A DNA stretch of 64,000 bases from CAYQEC01 sp964416425 (GTDB lineage Bacteria; Actinomycetota; Acidimicrobiia; Spongiisociales; UBA5794), in NCBI GenBank assembly GCA_964416425.1, contig CAYQEC010000005.1, positions 1 to 64,000 on the forward strand, written 5' to 3'. Positions 51,998 to 60,696 of this stretch are shown in pieces (the first letter of the stretch is position 1; each line of letters opens with the position of its first letter). Below the pieces are notes generated by a model. That model saw only the letters and a list, made by a program, of their open reading frames with translations. It was not told where the DNA came from and did not search any database. Position numbers and translations under genes: made by a program.

Positions 51998-52561
51998 TCA
52001 GCTACTCAGGTAGGCGACGGATTCCGTTCGGTTGTTGAGGGTCGACAGGTTGTCGGTGGTGCCTGACCCGTAGGTGTCCTGCGACGCACCGCCCTTGTTC
52101 GGGTAGTCGTAGTGCCTCAGCCGGGTGCAGCCGTTCCACGACGACGAGATCTGGTTGTCCCACGCCGCGCTCGTGTTCCACCAGCCGCCGGTGCACGACG
52201 AGCCCCGGATCGTCACCGAACTGCCGGAGCCGTTGAAGCCGTCGTAGTGGGTGCCGAGAGCGAAGCCGGACAGCAGCACCTGCAGGTCGGGATCGGTCCA
52301 CAGCGCCGCCGCCGGCGTCCCCGGGTCGACCCTCACCGCGCCTCCGCTGGCGTCGGCGACCGCCTCGGCAAAGCTGGCAAAGCACCGCGCCGGGGCCATC
52401 ACCAGCTCCCCGTCGGGCTTCTGATACCGCACCTGGAGCACGCAGTGGGTCTCGGGCTCCGGTGTGTCCGCCGTCGCGGCGGGTGACGGCGCCAGGGTCG
52501 CCGCCCCTGCTACTCCCACCAGCAGCGCCATGAGCCATCGCGCCGAATGATGCATGGACAT
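51998..52561 (-). CDS. Secreted beta/gamma-crystallin or I36-inhibitor-like protein
   Basis: 187 residues with a Sec signal (MALLVGVAGAATLAPSPAATA). The C-terminal region (HYDGFNGSGSSVTIRG, AAWDNQISSSWNGC, and the Asn/Ser-rich LSTLNNRTESVAYL) resembles peptidase-inhibitor I36 / crystallin-fold secreted proteins of actinobacteria. Four cysteines probably pair. GGAGGT lies five bases before the ATG at 52561. Function beyond secretion is not certain. Confidence 0.6.
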   Translation of the reverse strand: MSMHHSARWLMALLVGVAGAATLAPSPAATADTPEPETHCVLQVRYQKPDGELVMAPARCFASFAEAVADASGGAVRVDPGTPAAALWTDPDLQVLLSGFALGTHYDGFNGSGSSVTIRGSSCTGGWWNTSAAWDNQISSSWNGCTRLRHYDYPNKGGASQDTYGSGTTDNLSTLNNRTESVAYLSS

Positions 52562-53368
52562 GGGAACCTCCACAGATCGACCTCTCTCATTGTCCCCCGT
52601 CCCTCTGACATTTCCATCCCCGGAACCGGGAATCTGCTCGCGGCCAAGAGCAGCACGGGGGTCCCGGAGGGGCACGACCTCCACAGATCACCACTCCGGG
52701 GCCCAACGGGGCCCGCCTCGCTACCAAGACGATCGGCGACTACTCGCTGGGTTCGGTGATCGACTCGCTCCCGGAGATGGACCCGGCGGTGGTCCTCGGT
52801 GAACCGACCGGCGCCGGCCCGTGAGGACCGCATTCCTCCCCCGCCACGGCGACGGGACGGCGACCGTGTCCGCCCGGTGGACCCCATGGTTGGTGGCCGG
52901 CATCTCCTGGCCAGATGGGCTCTCCACACTGTGCGGTCCTTGGCACAAGACGGCTGGCAGCAGCGCGAGCCTGCTCGCGGCGTATCGGGAGGACGTCTAC
53001 TGGCCAGGCCGGTGGCGTCTTCCAAGGGGAGGAAGCATGACGATCGTGACCGATCCCCGAGCGATCCGGACCCACCGATGCGGAGCGCCAGTGGCGGTGC
53101 TCGTGGTGATGGCCCCCGCTCGCCGGCTGCGGAGAGGAATCCATGAGGGTGGCGCCTACCGAAAGGTCGCCGGGCGAGCCGGCGACCACCATCTCCCGCG
53201 CCGGCGATGGCCCGAGCGTGCTCTGGCTGCGGTGCTCCGGCCCCTGGGCGGCGATCGACACATCCGGTGCCGTGAACCCTTGATGGCCGGAAGCCAAGCG
53301 ACTGTGATCATCGTGCAGGCGTCGTTTCGCTCACCTGTGACACGCTCGCGTGTGGGCCCGGCGACTCC
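52562..53368. other. 807-base region without a convincing gene
   Basis: Several open frames overlap here but none has a family signature, a clean start and acceptable composition together. One frame ends at 52822 with DYSLGSVIDSLPEMDPAVVLG, which looks like the tail of a lost protein; another, 53142-53282, has AGAGGA before ATG and encodes 46 residues (GDGPSVLWLRCSGPW). The region may be the remains of one or more decayed genes. Confidence 0.4.
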
Positions 53369-54712
53369 CTAGCGGGAGCCGAGACGGAGCTGGTGGGCGA
53401 CGAGCATCGCCATCTCCATGGATTGCTCGTAGTTGAGCCGGGGATCGAGCGTCGACCGGTACTCCCGCCCGAGGTCGGCGTCGGAGAGTCCCCTGGCGCC
53501 TCCCGTGCATTCGGTGACGTTCTCGCCGGTGAGCTCGAAGTGGATGCCCCCCAGTACGGACCCCATCTCGTGGTGGATGCGGAAGGTCGCCTCGACTTCC
53601 TCGAGGATCGTCTCGAAGCGTCGCGTCTTGATGCCGCCGGCGGTGATCTCGGTATTGCCGTGCATCGGGTCGACGGTCCAGTTGACCGTCTTGCCCGTCG
53701 CCCGCACCGTCTCGATCGCCATCGGCAACATCTCGGTGACGTGGGCGGCTCCGAAGCGGCAGATGAAGGTGATGCGCCCCGGCTCGTCGACGGGGTGGAG
53801 GACGTCGAGCAGCCGGGTGATGCGCTCGGGGGTGGTCGCCGGCCCGAGTTTCATCCCGATGGGGTTGCGGATCCCCCGGAAGTACTCGACGTGGGCACCG
53901 TCGGGATCGGCCGTGCGCATCCCGATCCAGGGGAAATGGGTGGAGAGGTTGTAGTAGCCGTCGCTGCGGGGGACTCGTTGGGTCTGCGCCTGCTCGTAGA
54001 GGAGGGCGAGACCCTCGTGGCTGGTGAAGAACTCGGCCCGGGTGGTGCTGGGAGACCGGGCGTCGAGCACGTTCTCCATGAACTCCATCGAGTCGCGGAT
54101 CGCGTCGATGATGCGCTCGTAGTCTTTGCGCATCGGTGCCCGTGTGACGAAGTCGAGGTCCCAGTACTCGGGGTGGTGCAGGTCGGTGAACCCGCCGTCG
54201 ACGAGGGCTCGGATGAAGTTGATGGTGAGGCCGGCCCGCTCGTAGCCGCGCAGCAGGAGTTCCGGGTCGGGGGTGCGGTCCTCCCGGGTGAAGGGGGTGC
54301 GGTTGAGTAGGTCTCCCCGGTACGACGGGAGCGCCACGTCGCCTTGCAGCTCCTGGTCGTCGGAGCGCGGCTTGGCGTACTGGCCGGCGATGCGTCCCAC
54401 CCGCACCACCTTGCGGCGGGTGCCGTGGACGAGCACCAGGCTCATCTGCAGCAGGATCTTCAGCTTGGAAGTGATCTCGTCGGCGTTGCAGGAGTCGAAC
54501 GTCTCGGCACAGTCGCCTCCCTGGAGCAGGAACGCCTCTCCACGGGCGCATGCGGCGAGCTGCGCTCTTAGCGATTCGATCTCCATCGACGTCACCAGTG
54601 GAGGCAATGCGGTGAGCTGGGCGACGACCTCGTCGACCTTCGCCGCATCGGGATACACCGGCTGCTGCAAGGCGATCTTGGTTTGCCACGAATCTGGAGA
54701 CCAGTCGGTCAT
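53369..54712 (-). CDS. Type II (plant-like) DAHP synthase
   Basis: 447 residues of the class II DAHP synthase family, the type used by mycobacteria and plants. Hallmarks: LLQGGDCAETFD with the metal-site cysteine, VGRIAGQYAKPRS, GMKLGPATTPE, WTVDPMHGNTE and GGIHFELTGENVTEC. It is unrelated in sequence to the type I enzyme at 37 kb although both make DAHP from erythrose 4-phosphate and PEP. No leader or hairpin is evident before it. Monocistronic. Confidence 0.94.
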   Translation of the reverse strand: MTDWSPDSWQTKIALQQPVYPDAAKVDEVVAQLTALPPLVTSMEIESLRAQLAACARGEAFLLQGGDCAETFDSCNADEITSKLKILLQMSLVLVHGTRRKVVRVGRIAGQYAKPRSDDQELQGDVALPSYRGDLLNRTPFTREDRTPDPELLLRGYERAGLTINFIRALVDGGFTDLHHPEYWDLDFVTRAPMRKDYERIIDAIRDSMEFMENVLDARSPSTTRAEFFTSHEGLALLYEQAQTQRVPRSDGYYNLSTHFPWIGMRTADPDGAHVEYFRGIRNPIGMKLGPATTPERITRLLDVLHPVDEPGRITFICRFGAAHVTEMLPMAIETVRATGKTVNWTVDPMHGNTEITAGGIKTRRFETILEEVEATFRIHHEMGSVLGGIHFELTGENVTECTGGARGLSDADLGREYRSTLDPRLNYEQSMEMAMLVAHQLRLGSR

Positions 54713-54827
54713 GAGGGGCCCTCTGCCGAGCTGGGGGCGAGCATACCGCGCACGCCGGGGCGTCCAATCTCGAGGAGGTCGATCACCTTCGACGGGACGG
54801 AGGCTGCCCGACCGGGACCCGGGCTGC

Positions 54828-54926
54828 TTGAGAACCCTCGAGCAACTACTCGATCCCGACTACATCAATGCCATGTGCGACGGATTCGAGGAGATCAAGG
54901 CGCAATACGGCGAGTCAGACGAGTGA
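54828..54926 (+). CDS. Possible small acidic protein
   Basis: 32 codons from TTG: LRTLEQLLDPDYINAMCDGF then an acidic tail, stop TGA. The composition is protein-like and unlike the flanking non-coding bases, and it lies 43 bases before an AbrB-like gene in the same direction. No ribosome site is clear. It may be a small partner or the end of a decayed gene. Confidence 0.3.
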   Translation: MRTLEQLLDPDYINAMCDGFEEIKAQYGESDE

Positions 54927-54969
54927 GATACGCTGGCCAGCGTTGATCACGACGGGAAGGTACCGGCGA

Positions 54970-55242
54970 ATGGCGAAGAACGAGAGCTTGCCCCTTCGCC
55001 GCGTCGTCCAAGTCGATCGTCGTGGCCGTGTGTCGCTCGCCCGGTTCGGAATCAGCGACACCCAGCTCGTCGTGGAGGAGCTGGAGGACGGTGGCGTCGC
55101 CTTGCATCCGGCCATCGTGATGACGCCGGCCGAGGCACGCCACTACGGCAACCCGGAGGCGGCCGCAGCCCTCGATCAGGCACTGGCCTCGGCGCGGGAG
55201 GGTGCCATCCGCCGATTCGAGCTTCGGCCTCGCCGGGACTGA
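54970..55242 (+). CDS. AbrB/SpoVT-like small protein
   Basis: 90 residues. The N-terminal half LRRVVQVDRRGRVSLARFGI has the swapped-hairpin AbrB/MazE pattern; the C-terminal half is helical and acidic then basic. Such proteins are DNA-binding regulators or antitoxins; no toxin gene is adjacent. A GGGAAGG site precedes the ATG. Confidence 0.6.
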   Translation: MAKNESLPLRRVVQVDRRGRVSLARFGISDTQLVVEELEDGGVALHPAIVMTPAEARHYGNPEAAAALDQALASAREGAIRRFELRPRRD

Positions 55243-55312
55243 TCTGCTCCCACCGTCCGCGCATGAGCCTGGGTGGGATCGCCGGCTCTATGTTCACCGT
55301 TCCGTACCGAGC

Positions 55313-55909
55313 CTACGAGGCACGTGTGACTGAGCTTCGTTGCGCACTTACGACGCGGTCGGCGCGCCGCGCCAGGAACCGCTCGATATTATCCCGCTCA
55401 ACGAGGTCGAGGAACGCCACATACCTGCGGAAGGCGGTACCGGCGTTGAAGGCGCTCACCCATTGCGTGACACCCGGATCGTCCACCACCACGGCCGCCC
55501 CGAGGTTCTCGGCGAGCCACGGCGCCACCGCCGACCAGCGCCACATGCGATGCCGGCTCCGCAGGTGGGTCTCAGGGGCCGGGAAGCCGCCGGGTCCTCG
55601 CGCCCCGGTGATGTAGAGCCGGATGCTCTCACGGGTGCGGCCGACCCGCTGGGCGATCTCGGCCATGGTGACCAGGTCGTCGGGCTCGAGGTGCACCACC
55701 TGCGCCCCGGGGACCGCACCCTCGACCGCATCGACGGCCTCCTCGACAGCGGCCGGGAACGACTCGGCCTCCCGGTCGAAGTCGAGGTACTGCACGGTGC
55801 CGACCCGTCCCGCGGTGGCGTCGTCGCATCCCGCCGCGTACAAAGCCGCCAGATTGGCGTCGTCCTGCAGGTCCGGACCATCCACGATGAGGGTGAACTG
55901 GGATCTCAT
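55313..55909 (-). CDS. Helix-turn-helix DNA-binding protein
   Basis: 198 residues. The N-terminal 75 residues are alpha/beta (QFTLIVDGPDLQDDANLAALYAAGCDDAT); a helix-turn-helix follows (VTMAEIAQRVGRTRESIRLYITGARGPG), then a helical C-terminus with tryptophans (MWRWSAVAPWLAENLG). The HTH suits an AlpA/MerR-like regulator. A strong promoter with an inverted repeat lies just upstream, suggesting autoregulation. Confidence 0.68.
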   Translation of the reverse strand: MRSQFTLIVDGPDLQDDANLAALYAAGCDDATAGRVGTVQYLDFDREAESFPAAVEEAVDAVEGAVPGAQVVHLEPDDLVTMAEIAQRVGRTRESIRLYITGARGPGGFPAPETHLRSRHRMWRWSAVAPWLAENLGAAVVVDDPGVTQWVSAFNAGTAFRRYVAFLDLVERDNIERFLARRADRVVSAQRSSVTRAS

Positions 55910-55917
55910 CGCTGGTG

Positions 55918-55950
55918 ACGCTACGAGACAGTGTTGGCTATTGTCAACAC
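55918..55950 (-). promoter_or_regulatory. Promoter with overlapping palindrome before HTH gene
   Basis: TTGACA (55942-55947) and TAGCGT (55918-55923) are 18 bases apart, with the ATG eight bases after the -10. GTGTTG-N8-CAACAC (55931-55950) is a perfect inverted repeat whose one arm covers the -35, a likely operator for the HTH protein itself. Confidence 0.65.
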
Positions 55951-55985
55951 CTCAGACCCCACGACCACCATCGGTGTCACGCGCT

Positions 55986-56417
55986 TCACGACCCGATGCG
56001 GGGCGTCGACGTCCCGCTGATCTGCACCAGCACCGGGTCCTCGCCTGCCAGCAGCCCGCTGAGCAAGGCGAACTCGACCTCCCGTTCCAGGTACACGGTG
56101 ACCTCGGTCTCGGTCGCCGCCACCATCGTCACCACCTCGGCCGGGTCGTAGCCGTCCTGGCGATCCAGGTACTCCAATGCCCGCGCCTCGGCCACACCCG
56201 GCACCAGGCGGGCCTCCCCGGTGGCCCGGAAGTGGCCCTCGTCGACGGCGGTGGCGCCCGCCACCGCGGCGGCGTCGGCCCACCCCGCCACCTCCTGCCG
56301 CTCGCTGAACGCCCGGTACAGGTCGAAGACGATCGACCCCAGCACGAACAGCACCAGGCAGAACCCGAGCACCCACAGCGTCACCGACCCCGCCTCGCCG
56401 GCGGCCCGGCGCCTCAC
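55986..56417 (-). CDS. TadG-like pilus-assembly protein
   Basis: 143 residues with a pseudopilin-like N-terminus: basic residues, then GEAGSVTLWVLGFCLVLFVLGSIVFDLYRAF, matching the Flp-operon TadE/TadG type with one membrane helix and an exported domain. It is the distal gene of the Tad operon; its start overlaps the preceding gene by four bases. Confidence 0.75.
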   Translation of the reverse strand: MRRRAAGEAGSVTLWVLGFCLVLFVLGSIVFDLYRAFSERQEVAGWADAAAVAGATAVDEGHFRATGEARLVPGVAEARALEYLDRQDGYDPAEVVTMVAATETEVTVYLEREVEFALLSGLLAGEDPVLVQISGTSTPRIGS

Positions 56418-56866
56418 GGGAAGCTCCGGAAGTCATCGACCCGTTCGGTGTGCTCCCGGGTGATCGTGAACGACTCCCACAGCGGGCCCACCAGCGGCAC
56501 CGTGACGATCGGGAACCCGATCTCGACCCGGGCGGTCACCGTCCCGCCCCGGGTCAACTCCCCCACCGGCGGGTCGAGTTCGAAGTCGACCGACACCACG
56601 TCGGGGTCGAGCCCGTGGTTGGCGGCGATGGAACGGGCGATCTGGATGCCTGCCTCCTGCCCGGCGGCGGCGTCGTCGGCCAGCACCATCACCCGGGCCG
56701 CCTCCTGGGCCGCCAGGTTCGCCACCCCGTTGCGCTCCAGCATCCCCGGCACCTGGGCCAGCACCATGATCGTCGGGAACAGCAGCAACCCGACGCCGAG
56801 CAGCATCTCGATCACGGCATAGGCGCCGACCTCTTCGCGCCGCAGGCGCCGCAGCAGCACCCTCAC
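56414..56866 (-). CDS. TadE-like pseudopilin
   Basis: 150 residues: short basic leader ending EEVGAYAVIEMLLGVGLLLFPTIMVL, in which G is followed by A and glutamate lies a few residues on, the prepilin-like context; then a periplasm-side domain (AQEAARVMVLADDAAAG) typical of TadE. Located between two other pseudopilin genes with four-base overlaps. Confidence 0.78.
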   Translation of the reverse strand: MRVLLRRLRREEVGAYAVIEMLLGVGLLLFPTIMVLAQVPGMLERNGVANLAAQEAARVMVLADDAAAGQEAGIQIARSIAANHGLDPDVVSVDFELDPPVGELTRGGTVTARVEIGFPIVTVPLVGPLWESFTITREHTERVDDFRSFP

Positions 56867-57282
56867 GGCGCCACCTCCTGCACCGCCTCACCTCGCAGGC
56901 TGAACGACCATGCCGGCAACCCGGGCAGCGGGCTGTGGAGAGTGGCGTCGGCCACCGCCACCAGATTCCCGGACACCGGGTCGATCTCACAGGTGATCGA
57001 CACCTCGTCTCCGAGGGGCCCGCCCAGTAGCGCATCGAGGGCGTTCTCGGCCCGAGCGTCGCACGCCACGACCCCGGCGCCGGCCCGCGACCCGGCCCGC
57101 ACCGCCTCGTCGGCGGCAGACCGCACCACGCTACGGGCATACAGGAAGGTGAGGACGTTGACGAGCACCATCGCCGTGAGCACGGTGAAGGCGATGGCGA
57201 GCAGCGTCGTCACCGTCGTCATCCCGGCCTCGTCCCGTCGCAGGCGGCAGCCGCCCGCCTGAGACGGCTCAGGGACAGGCAC
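56863..57282 (-). CDS. TadE-like pseudopilin
   Basis: 139 residues, leader CRLRRDEAG followed by MTTVTTLLAIAFTVLTAMVL, a typical processing site with G before M and a hydrophobic stem; the exported part has a cysteine pair (VACDARAE, SITCEID). GTG at 57282 keeps the leader intact; it overlaps the pilin gene by 14 bases. Part of the same operon. Confidence 0.72.
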   Translation of the reverse strand: MPVPEPSQAGGCRLRRDEAGMTTVTTLLAIAFTVLTAMVLVNVLTFLYARSVVRSAADEAVRAGSRAGAGVVACDARAENALDALLGGPLGDEVSITCEIDPVSGNLVAVADATLHSPLPGLPAWSFSLRGEAVQEVAP

Positions 57283-57475
57283 CACCGATCCCGATCTGGT
57301 CCCGGATCCAGCACAGCACATCGACGCCGAGGGCCTGCATGATGCCGACGGTCGCCATGATGGCGATCACCGTCACCACGATCCAGGCGAAGATCTGGGC
57401 GCTCTCCACCGCGCCCCGCTGCTCGGCGCCGACCCTGCCGGCGATTCGTCCCATTCGTCTCCACACGGTTCTCAT
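57269..57475 (-). CDS. Flp-type major pilin candidate
   Basis: 68 residues. N-terminal basic leader (RRMGRIAGRVGAEQRGAVES) followed by a hydrophobic helix AQIFAWIVVTVIAIMATVGI and a short C-terminus with two cysteines (VLCWIRDQ, GGACP). Size and place between tadC and the TadE-like genes fit the Flp pilin. The canonical G/F cleavage site is not exact, so mature processing is uncertain. Confidence 0.65.
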   Translation of the reverse strand: MRTVWRRMGRIAGRVGAEQRGAVESAQIFAWIVVTVIAIMATVGIMQALGVDVLCWIRDQIGIGGACP

Positions 57476-57524
57476 TGGCTCCCTCCTGCACGGTCGGCAT
57501 CGGACGTCACGGTTGGATTCACGG

Positions 57525-58487
57525 TCAACCCCCTTGGAAGATCAGGCTCGGGATCGGCGCCCCGATGAACAGCAGCACGATCGGGGCCAGCACCACGACG
57601 ATGGGAATCACCATCATCAGGCGCCGGCGAGAAGCGGCCCTTTGCAGGTCCTCGCGGCGGGCGGCCCGCAGGTCGCGGCTCAGGTCGAGCAGCGTCTCCC
57701 CCAGGTCGGCGCCGCGGTCCTGGGCGGTCGCCAGCACCGAGTAGGTGCGGGCCGCTTCCGGCTCGGGCGTGAGACGGATCGCCCGCTGCAGGGCGCGCGA
57801 CAGCGCCATCCCCGACTCGTGGAGACGCAGCACCTCGGCCAGCTCGTCGACGAAGGCGCCGTGACCGCGCACCACGACGTGGCGGATGGCGTCGAGCACC
57901 CCGCCACCGACCCTGGTCCGCATCGCGATGAGCTGGTTGATCGTGTACAACTCGCCCCGGATCCGTTCCCGCCGCGCCAGGATCGCCTTGTCGACCCGGC
58001 TCCGGGCCTGCAGCACCCCGAGCACGAAGCCCGCCCCGCCGAAGATCACCATCCAGGCCGGGTCGCGGATCAGCAGCCCGAGGAACCCGAGACCGACCGC
58101 CATAGCCACGGCCCGCACGAACGCCCGGATGCGGAACTCCTGGACTCGCTGCACCTCGGGGAGGTCGGGGTAGAGGCCGGCCTGGCGTAGCCGCACCGCG
58201 AGGCGCTCGACGTTGGAGGCCGAGATGAGCCGGGCGAACCCACGCACCATGCCGTCGAGCACCGGCCCGAACAGCCGGCGCAGCGTCCCGTCGCCGAGGA
58301 CCGGCCCGGCCGTCGCCGCGCCGTGCACGTCGGCGGGGCGGGTCAGCCTCACCCGGGTGACCGTCGTGTAGGGGCGGACCCGCCCGGCGAGGGGACGCAG
58401 CGGTCGCGCCACCACCCACACCGCCGAGGCGACGAACAGCAGCGAGGAGGCGATCGCGACCAGCTCGAGTGGGGTGAGGTCGGTCAT
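57525..58487 (-). CDS. tadC: Tad pilus inner-membrane platform protein TadC
   Basis: 320 residues, T2SS-F/TadC family. N-terminal helix, a cytosolic central region (RLAVRLRQAGLYPDLPEVQRVQEFR), two middle helices, then the GspF-type domain (GELYTINQLIAMRTRVGGGVLDAIRHVV, ALQRAIRLTPEPEAARTYSVLA) and a final helix. Works with TadB as the assembly platform. Start overlaps the tadB stop by four bases. Confidence 0.85.
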   Translation of the reverse strand: MTDLTPLELVAIASSLLFVASAVWVVARPLRPLAGRVRPYTTVTRVRLTRPADVHGAATAGPVLGDGTLRRLFGPVLDGMVRGFARLISASNVERLAVRLRQAGLYPDLPEVQRVQEFRIRAFVRAVAMAVGLGFLGLLIRDPAWMVIFGGAGFVLGVLQARSRVDKAILARRERIRGELYTINQLIAMRTRVGGGVLDAIRHVVVRGHGAFVDELAEVLRLHESGMALSRALQRAIRLTPEPEAARTYSVLATAQDRGADLGETLLDLSRDLRAARREDLQRAASRRRLMMVIPIVVVLAPIVLLFIGAPIPSLIFQGG

Positions 58488-59392
58488 CGCGCCCCCGCCT
58501 TGTCCCGCTCGGCGGTGAGGGTCGACCCGCCGCCGAAGACCCGCACCTCCTCGGTGCGGCGGGAGATAACCCGCAGCAACACCCACCCCACCACCGCCCA
58601 TGCCCCGGCGAGCAGCACTACGAAGCGGCCCTGGGGAGAGCGGTAGAACTCGCGGTACGCCTCGGGCACCGTCGCCAGGAACAGCAGGATCACCCACGGG
58701 GCCACCGCCACGACGACACTCTCCAGCCGCTGCTCGAGACCGGCGGTGCGGATCTGCTCGGCGGTGAGCTGGTCGGCCACCATCGTCTCGATGAGGTCGC
58801 GCAGCACCACCTGGAGGGTTTCCCCGCCATGCTGGTGGGCCAGCACCAGCACCTCGATCACCTTGTCGGAGGAGGGATCGGCCAGTTCCTCCTTGATGAT
58901 CTCCAGCGCCGGCACCACCCCGAGCATGCGGGCCTGCATCGGGAAGCGGGCGAACGCCTCCTGCAACGGCGCCGGACCGCGGTCGGCCAGCGCCTCGATG
59001 CCGTTCGCCAGCGTCGCTCCCGAGTTGACGTGGGCCAGGATCTCGCGCAAGCCGTCGGGCCACGACCGCTGCACCTCGGCGAGGCGACGGGCCCGTTGCC
59101 GGCCGTACTGCAGGTAAGGGGCGCAGGACACGGCGACGGCCGGGATCAAGGCCACCCACCAGGTGCCTGCCAGCACCAGGAAGGCGAGGAAGGCGACCAG
59201 TCCGGCACCGATCGAGCCGACCCAGAACTGGCGGGGGGTGAGGTCGGATCCCGCCTGGAGCAGCCAGAGTTGGCGGCGCGACACCTGGGGGCGGCGGGTG
59301 GTCCGGGCGGTCGGGTTGGGGGCCAACCCGGCGAGGTGGGCCACCGCCAGGTAGGCGAACGCCGCCGAGCTGAGCGCAGCCAGCAGCCTCAC
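58484..59392 (-). CDS. tadB: Tad pilus inner-membrane platform protein TadB
   Basis: 302 residues with the GspF-type domain: SWPDGLREILAHVNSGATLANGIEALA and RFPMQARMLGVVPALEIIKEELADP, followed by HQHGGETLQVVLRDLIETMV and two C-terminal helices. GTG start overlaps the tadA stop (GTGA). Forms the platform with TadC. Confidence 0.86.
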   Translation of the reverse strand: MRLLAALSSAAFAYLAVAHLAGLAPNPTARTTRRPQVSRRQLWLLQAGSDLTPRQFWVGSIGAGLVAFLAFLVLAGTWWVALIPAVAVSCAPYLQYGRQRARRLAEVQRSWPDGLREILAHVNSGATLANGIEALADRGPAPLQEAFARFPMQARMLGVVPALEIIKEELADPSSDKVIEVLVLAHQHGGETLQVVLRDLIETMVADQLTAEQIRTAGLEQRLESVVVAVAPWVILLFLATVPEAYREFYRSPQGRFVVLLAGAWAVVGWVLLRVISRRTEEVRVFGGGSTLTAERDKAGAR

Positions 59393-60696
59393 AGCCCCGG
59401 CCTCCAGGCGCCGTTCAGGATGTTGGCCACCGAGGCACCTTCGGGCAGCGCCCGGTCGATGCGGTCGACCATCGGCTCGGGCGGGAAGGTGCCGGTCCAG
59501 CGCATCGGCTCGCCGAGGGCGGCCCGACGGAAGACCGGCTCGGTGGTGAAGTCGTCGGTCGCCAGCGACGGGGTGACCGCCAGGATCTCGGCGACTTGGC
59601 GGCGGATGCCCCGGTCGCCGTTCTCGGGCCGGCGCATGTCCCGTTCCAGGTGTACCACGAAGTCGATCGAGCCGGCGAAGACCTTGCGCACGATCGGCTC
59701 GGTGACGTTCTCGCCGGCCATGATGGCGGCGTTGACGATGGCGGCGAGGGCGTCGCGGGCCGAGTTGGCGTGCACGGTGCAGGCGAAGCCGCAGCCGGCG
59801 TTGACCGCCCGGGTCAGCTCGAATGCTTCGGCGCCCCGCACCTCGCCGACGCAGAGCAGGTCGACCCGTTGTGCCAGGCTCACCTTCACCAGGTCCCGCA
59901 ACGAGTAGCGGCGCGATCCCTCCAGGGTCACCGGCGACGCCTCGTAGTAGCTGCTGTGGGGTGAGAGCGGGATGTGCAGCTCGCGCACCTCCTCGCAGAT
60001 GCGGATGCATTGGTCGTCGGGCACGGCGCGCAGCCAGGCGCTCATGAAGGTGCTCTTGCCGGCGCCGGTCGCTCCCGAGAACAGGATCGAGGTCGAGGCC
60101 TGCGCCGCCGCCCACAGGAACGCCGCCGCGGTGCGACTCACCGACCCCAGCTCCACCATCGAGGCCAGGGTCTCGTCGGCGACGGTGTACTTGCGGATCG
60201 TCGCCGAGAGGCGGGCCGACACCGGCGGCACCACCGCGGTGAGGCGGGCGGTGCCGTCGAGCACGTGGGCTTGCTCGATGGCGTTGGAGCTGTCGAGGCG
60301 CCGGTTGGTGCCGGCGAGGAGGCGGTCGACGACCTGACGCAGCTCCGCCTCCGAGGTCGACGCGATGAGGGAGCGGAGCTCCCCGGAGTCGTCGATGTAG
60401 GAGACCCGGTCGCCCTCGAGGAACACCTCCTCCACCGCCGGGTTCTCCAGCAGCTCGGTGAGCGGTCCGAACCCGGCGACCGCCTGCCACAGGCGGCGCT
60501 CCATGTCGGCCGGGTCGCGCAGCGGCTCGGCGAGGCCCTTGTGGGCGTTCGACTGGTAGTCGCCGACGACGCCGCGGATCACCTGCTGCACCCCGTCGGA
60601 TTGACTCCGGACGTCGAGCTTGCGGTCCTCGATCCGCTCCACCGCCTGCTCCCGCAGCCGCTCGTAGGCGCTCGGGGCCCTGGTCGGCGGGGTCAC
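59389..60696 (-). CDS. tadA: Tad pilus assembly ATPase TadA
   Basis: 435-residue secretion ATPase of the VirB11/GspE superfamily. Walker A SGATGAGKST near residue 210, Asp box RICEEVREL, Walker B DLLCVGEVRGAEAFE and His box GFACTVHANSARDAL are all intact. N-terminal domain carries the GFGPLTELLENPAVEEV pattern usual in CpaF/TadA. Energises pilus assembly. GTG start overlaps the cpaE-like stop. Confidence 0.93.
   Translation of the reverse strand: MTPPTRAPSAYERLREQAVERIEDRKLDVRSQSDGVQQVIRGVVGDYQSNAHKGLAEPLRDPADMERRLWQAVAGFGPLTELLENPAVEEVFLEGDRVSYIDDSGELRSLIASTSEAELRQVVDRLLAGTNRRLDSSNAIEQAHVLDGTARLTAVVPPVSARLSATIRKYTVADETLASMVELGSVSRTAAAFLWAAAQASTSILFSGATGAGKSTFMSAWLRAVPDDQCIRICEEVRELHIPLSPHSSYYEASPVTLEGSRRYSLRDLVKVSLAQRVDLLCVGEVRGAEAFELTRAVNAGCGFACTVHANSARDALAAIVNAAIMAGENVTEPIVRKVFAGSIDFVVHLERDMRRPENGDRGIRRQVAEILAVTPSLATDDFTTEPVFRRAALGEPMRWTGTFPPEPMVDRIDRALPEGASVANILNGAWRPGL

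Noticed and set aside
59389..60696. TadA as a type II secretion or type IV pilus GspE/PilB ATPase
   Set aside because: Neighbouring TadB, TadC, CpaB, CpaE-like and Flp-like genes and the shorter N-terminus place it in the Tad/VirB11 branch.
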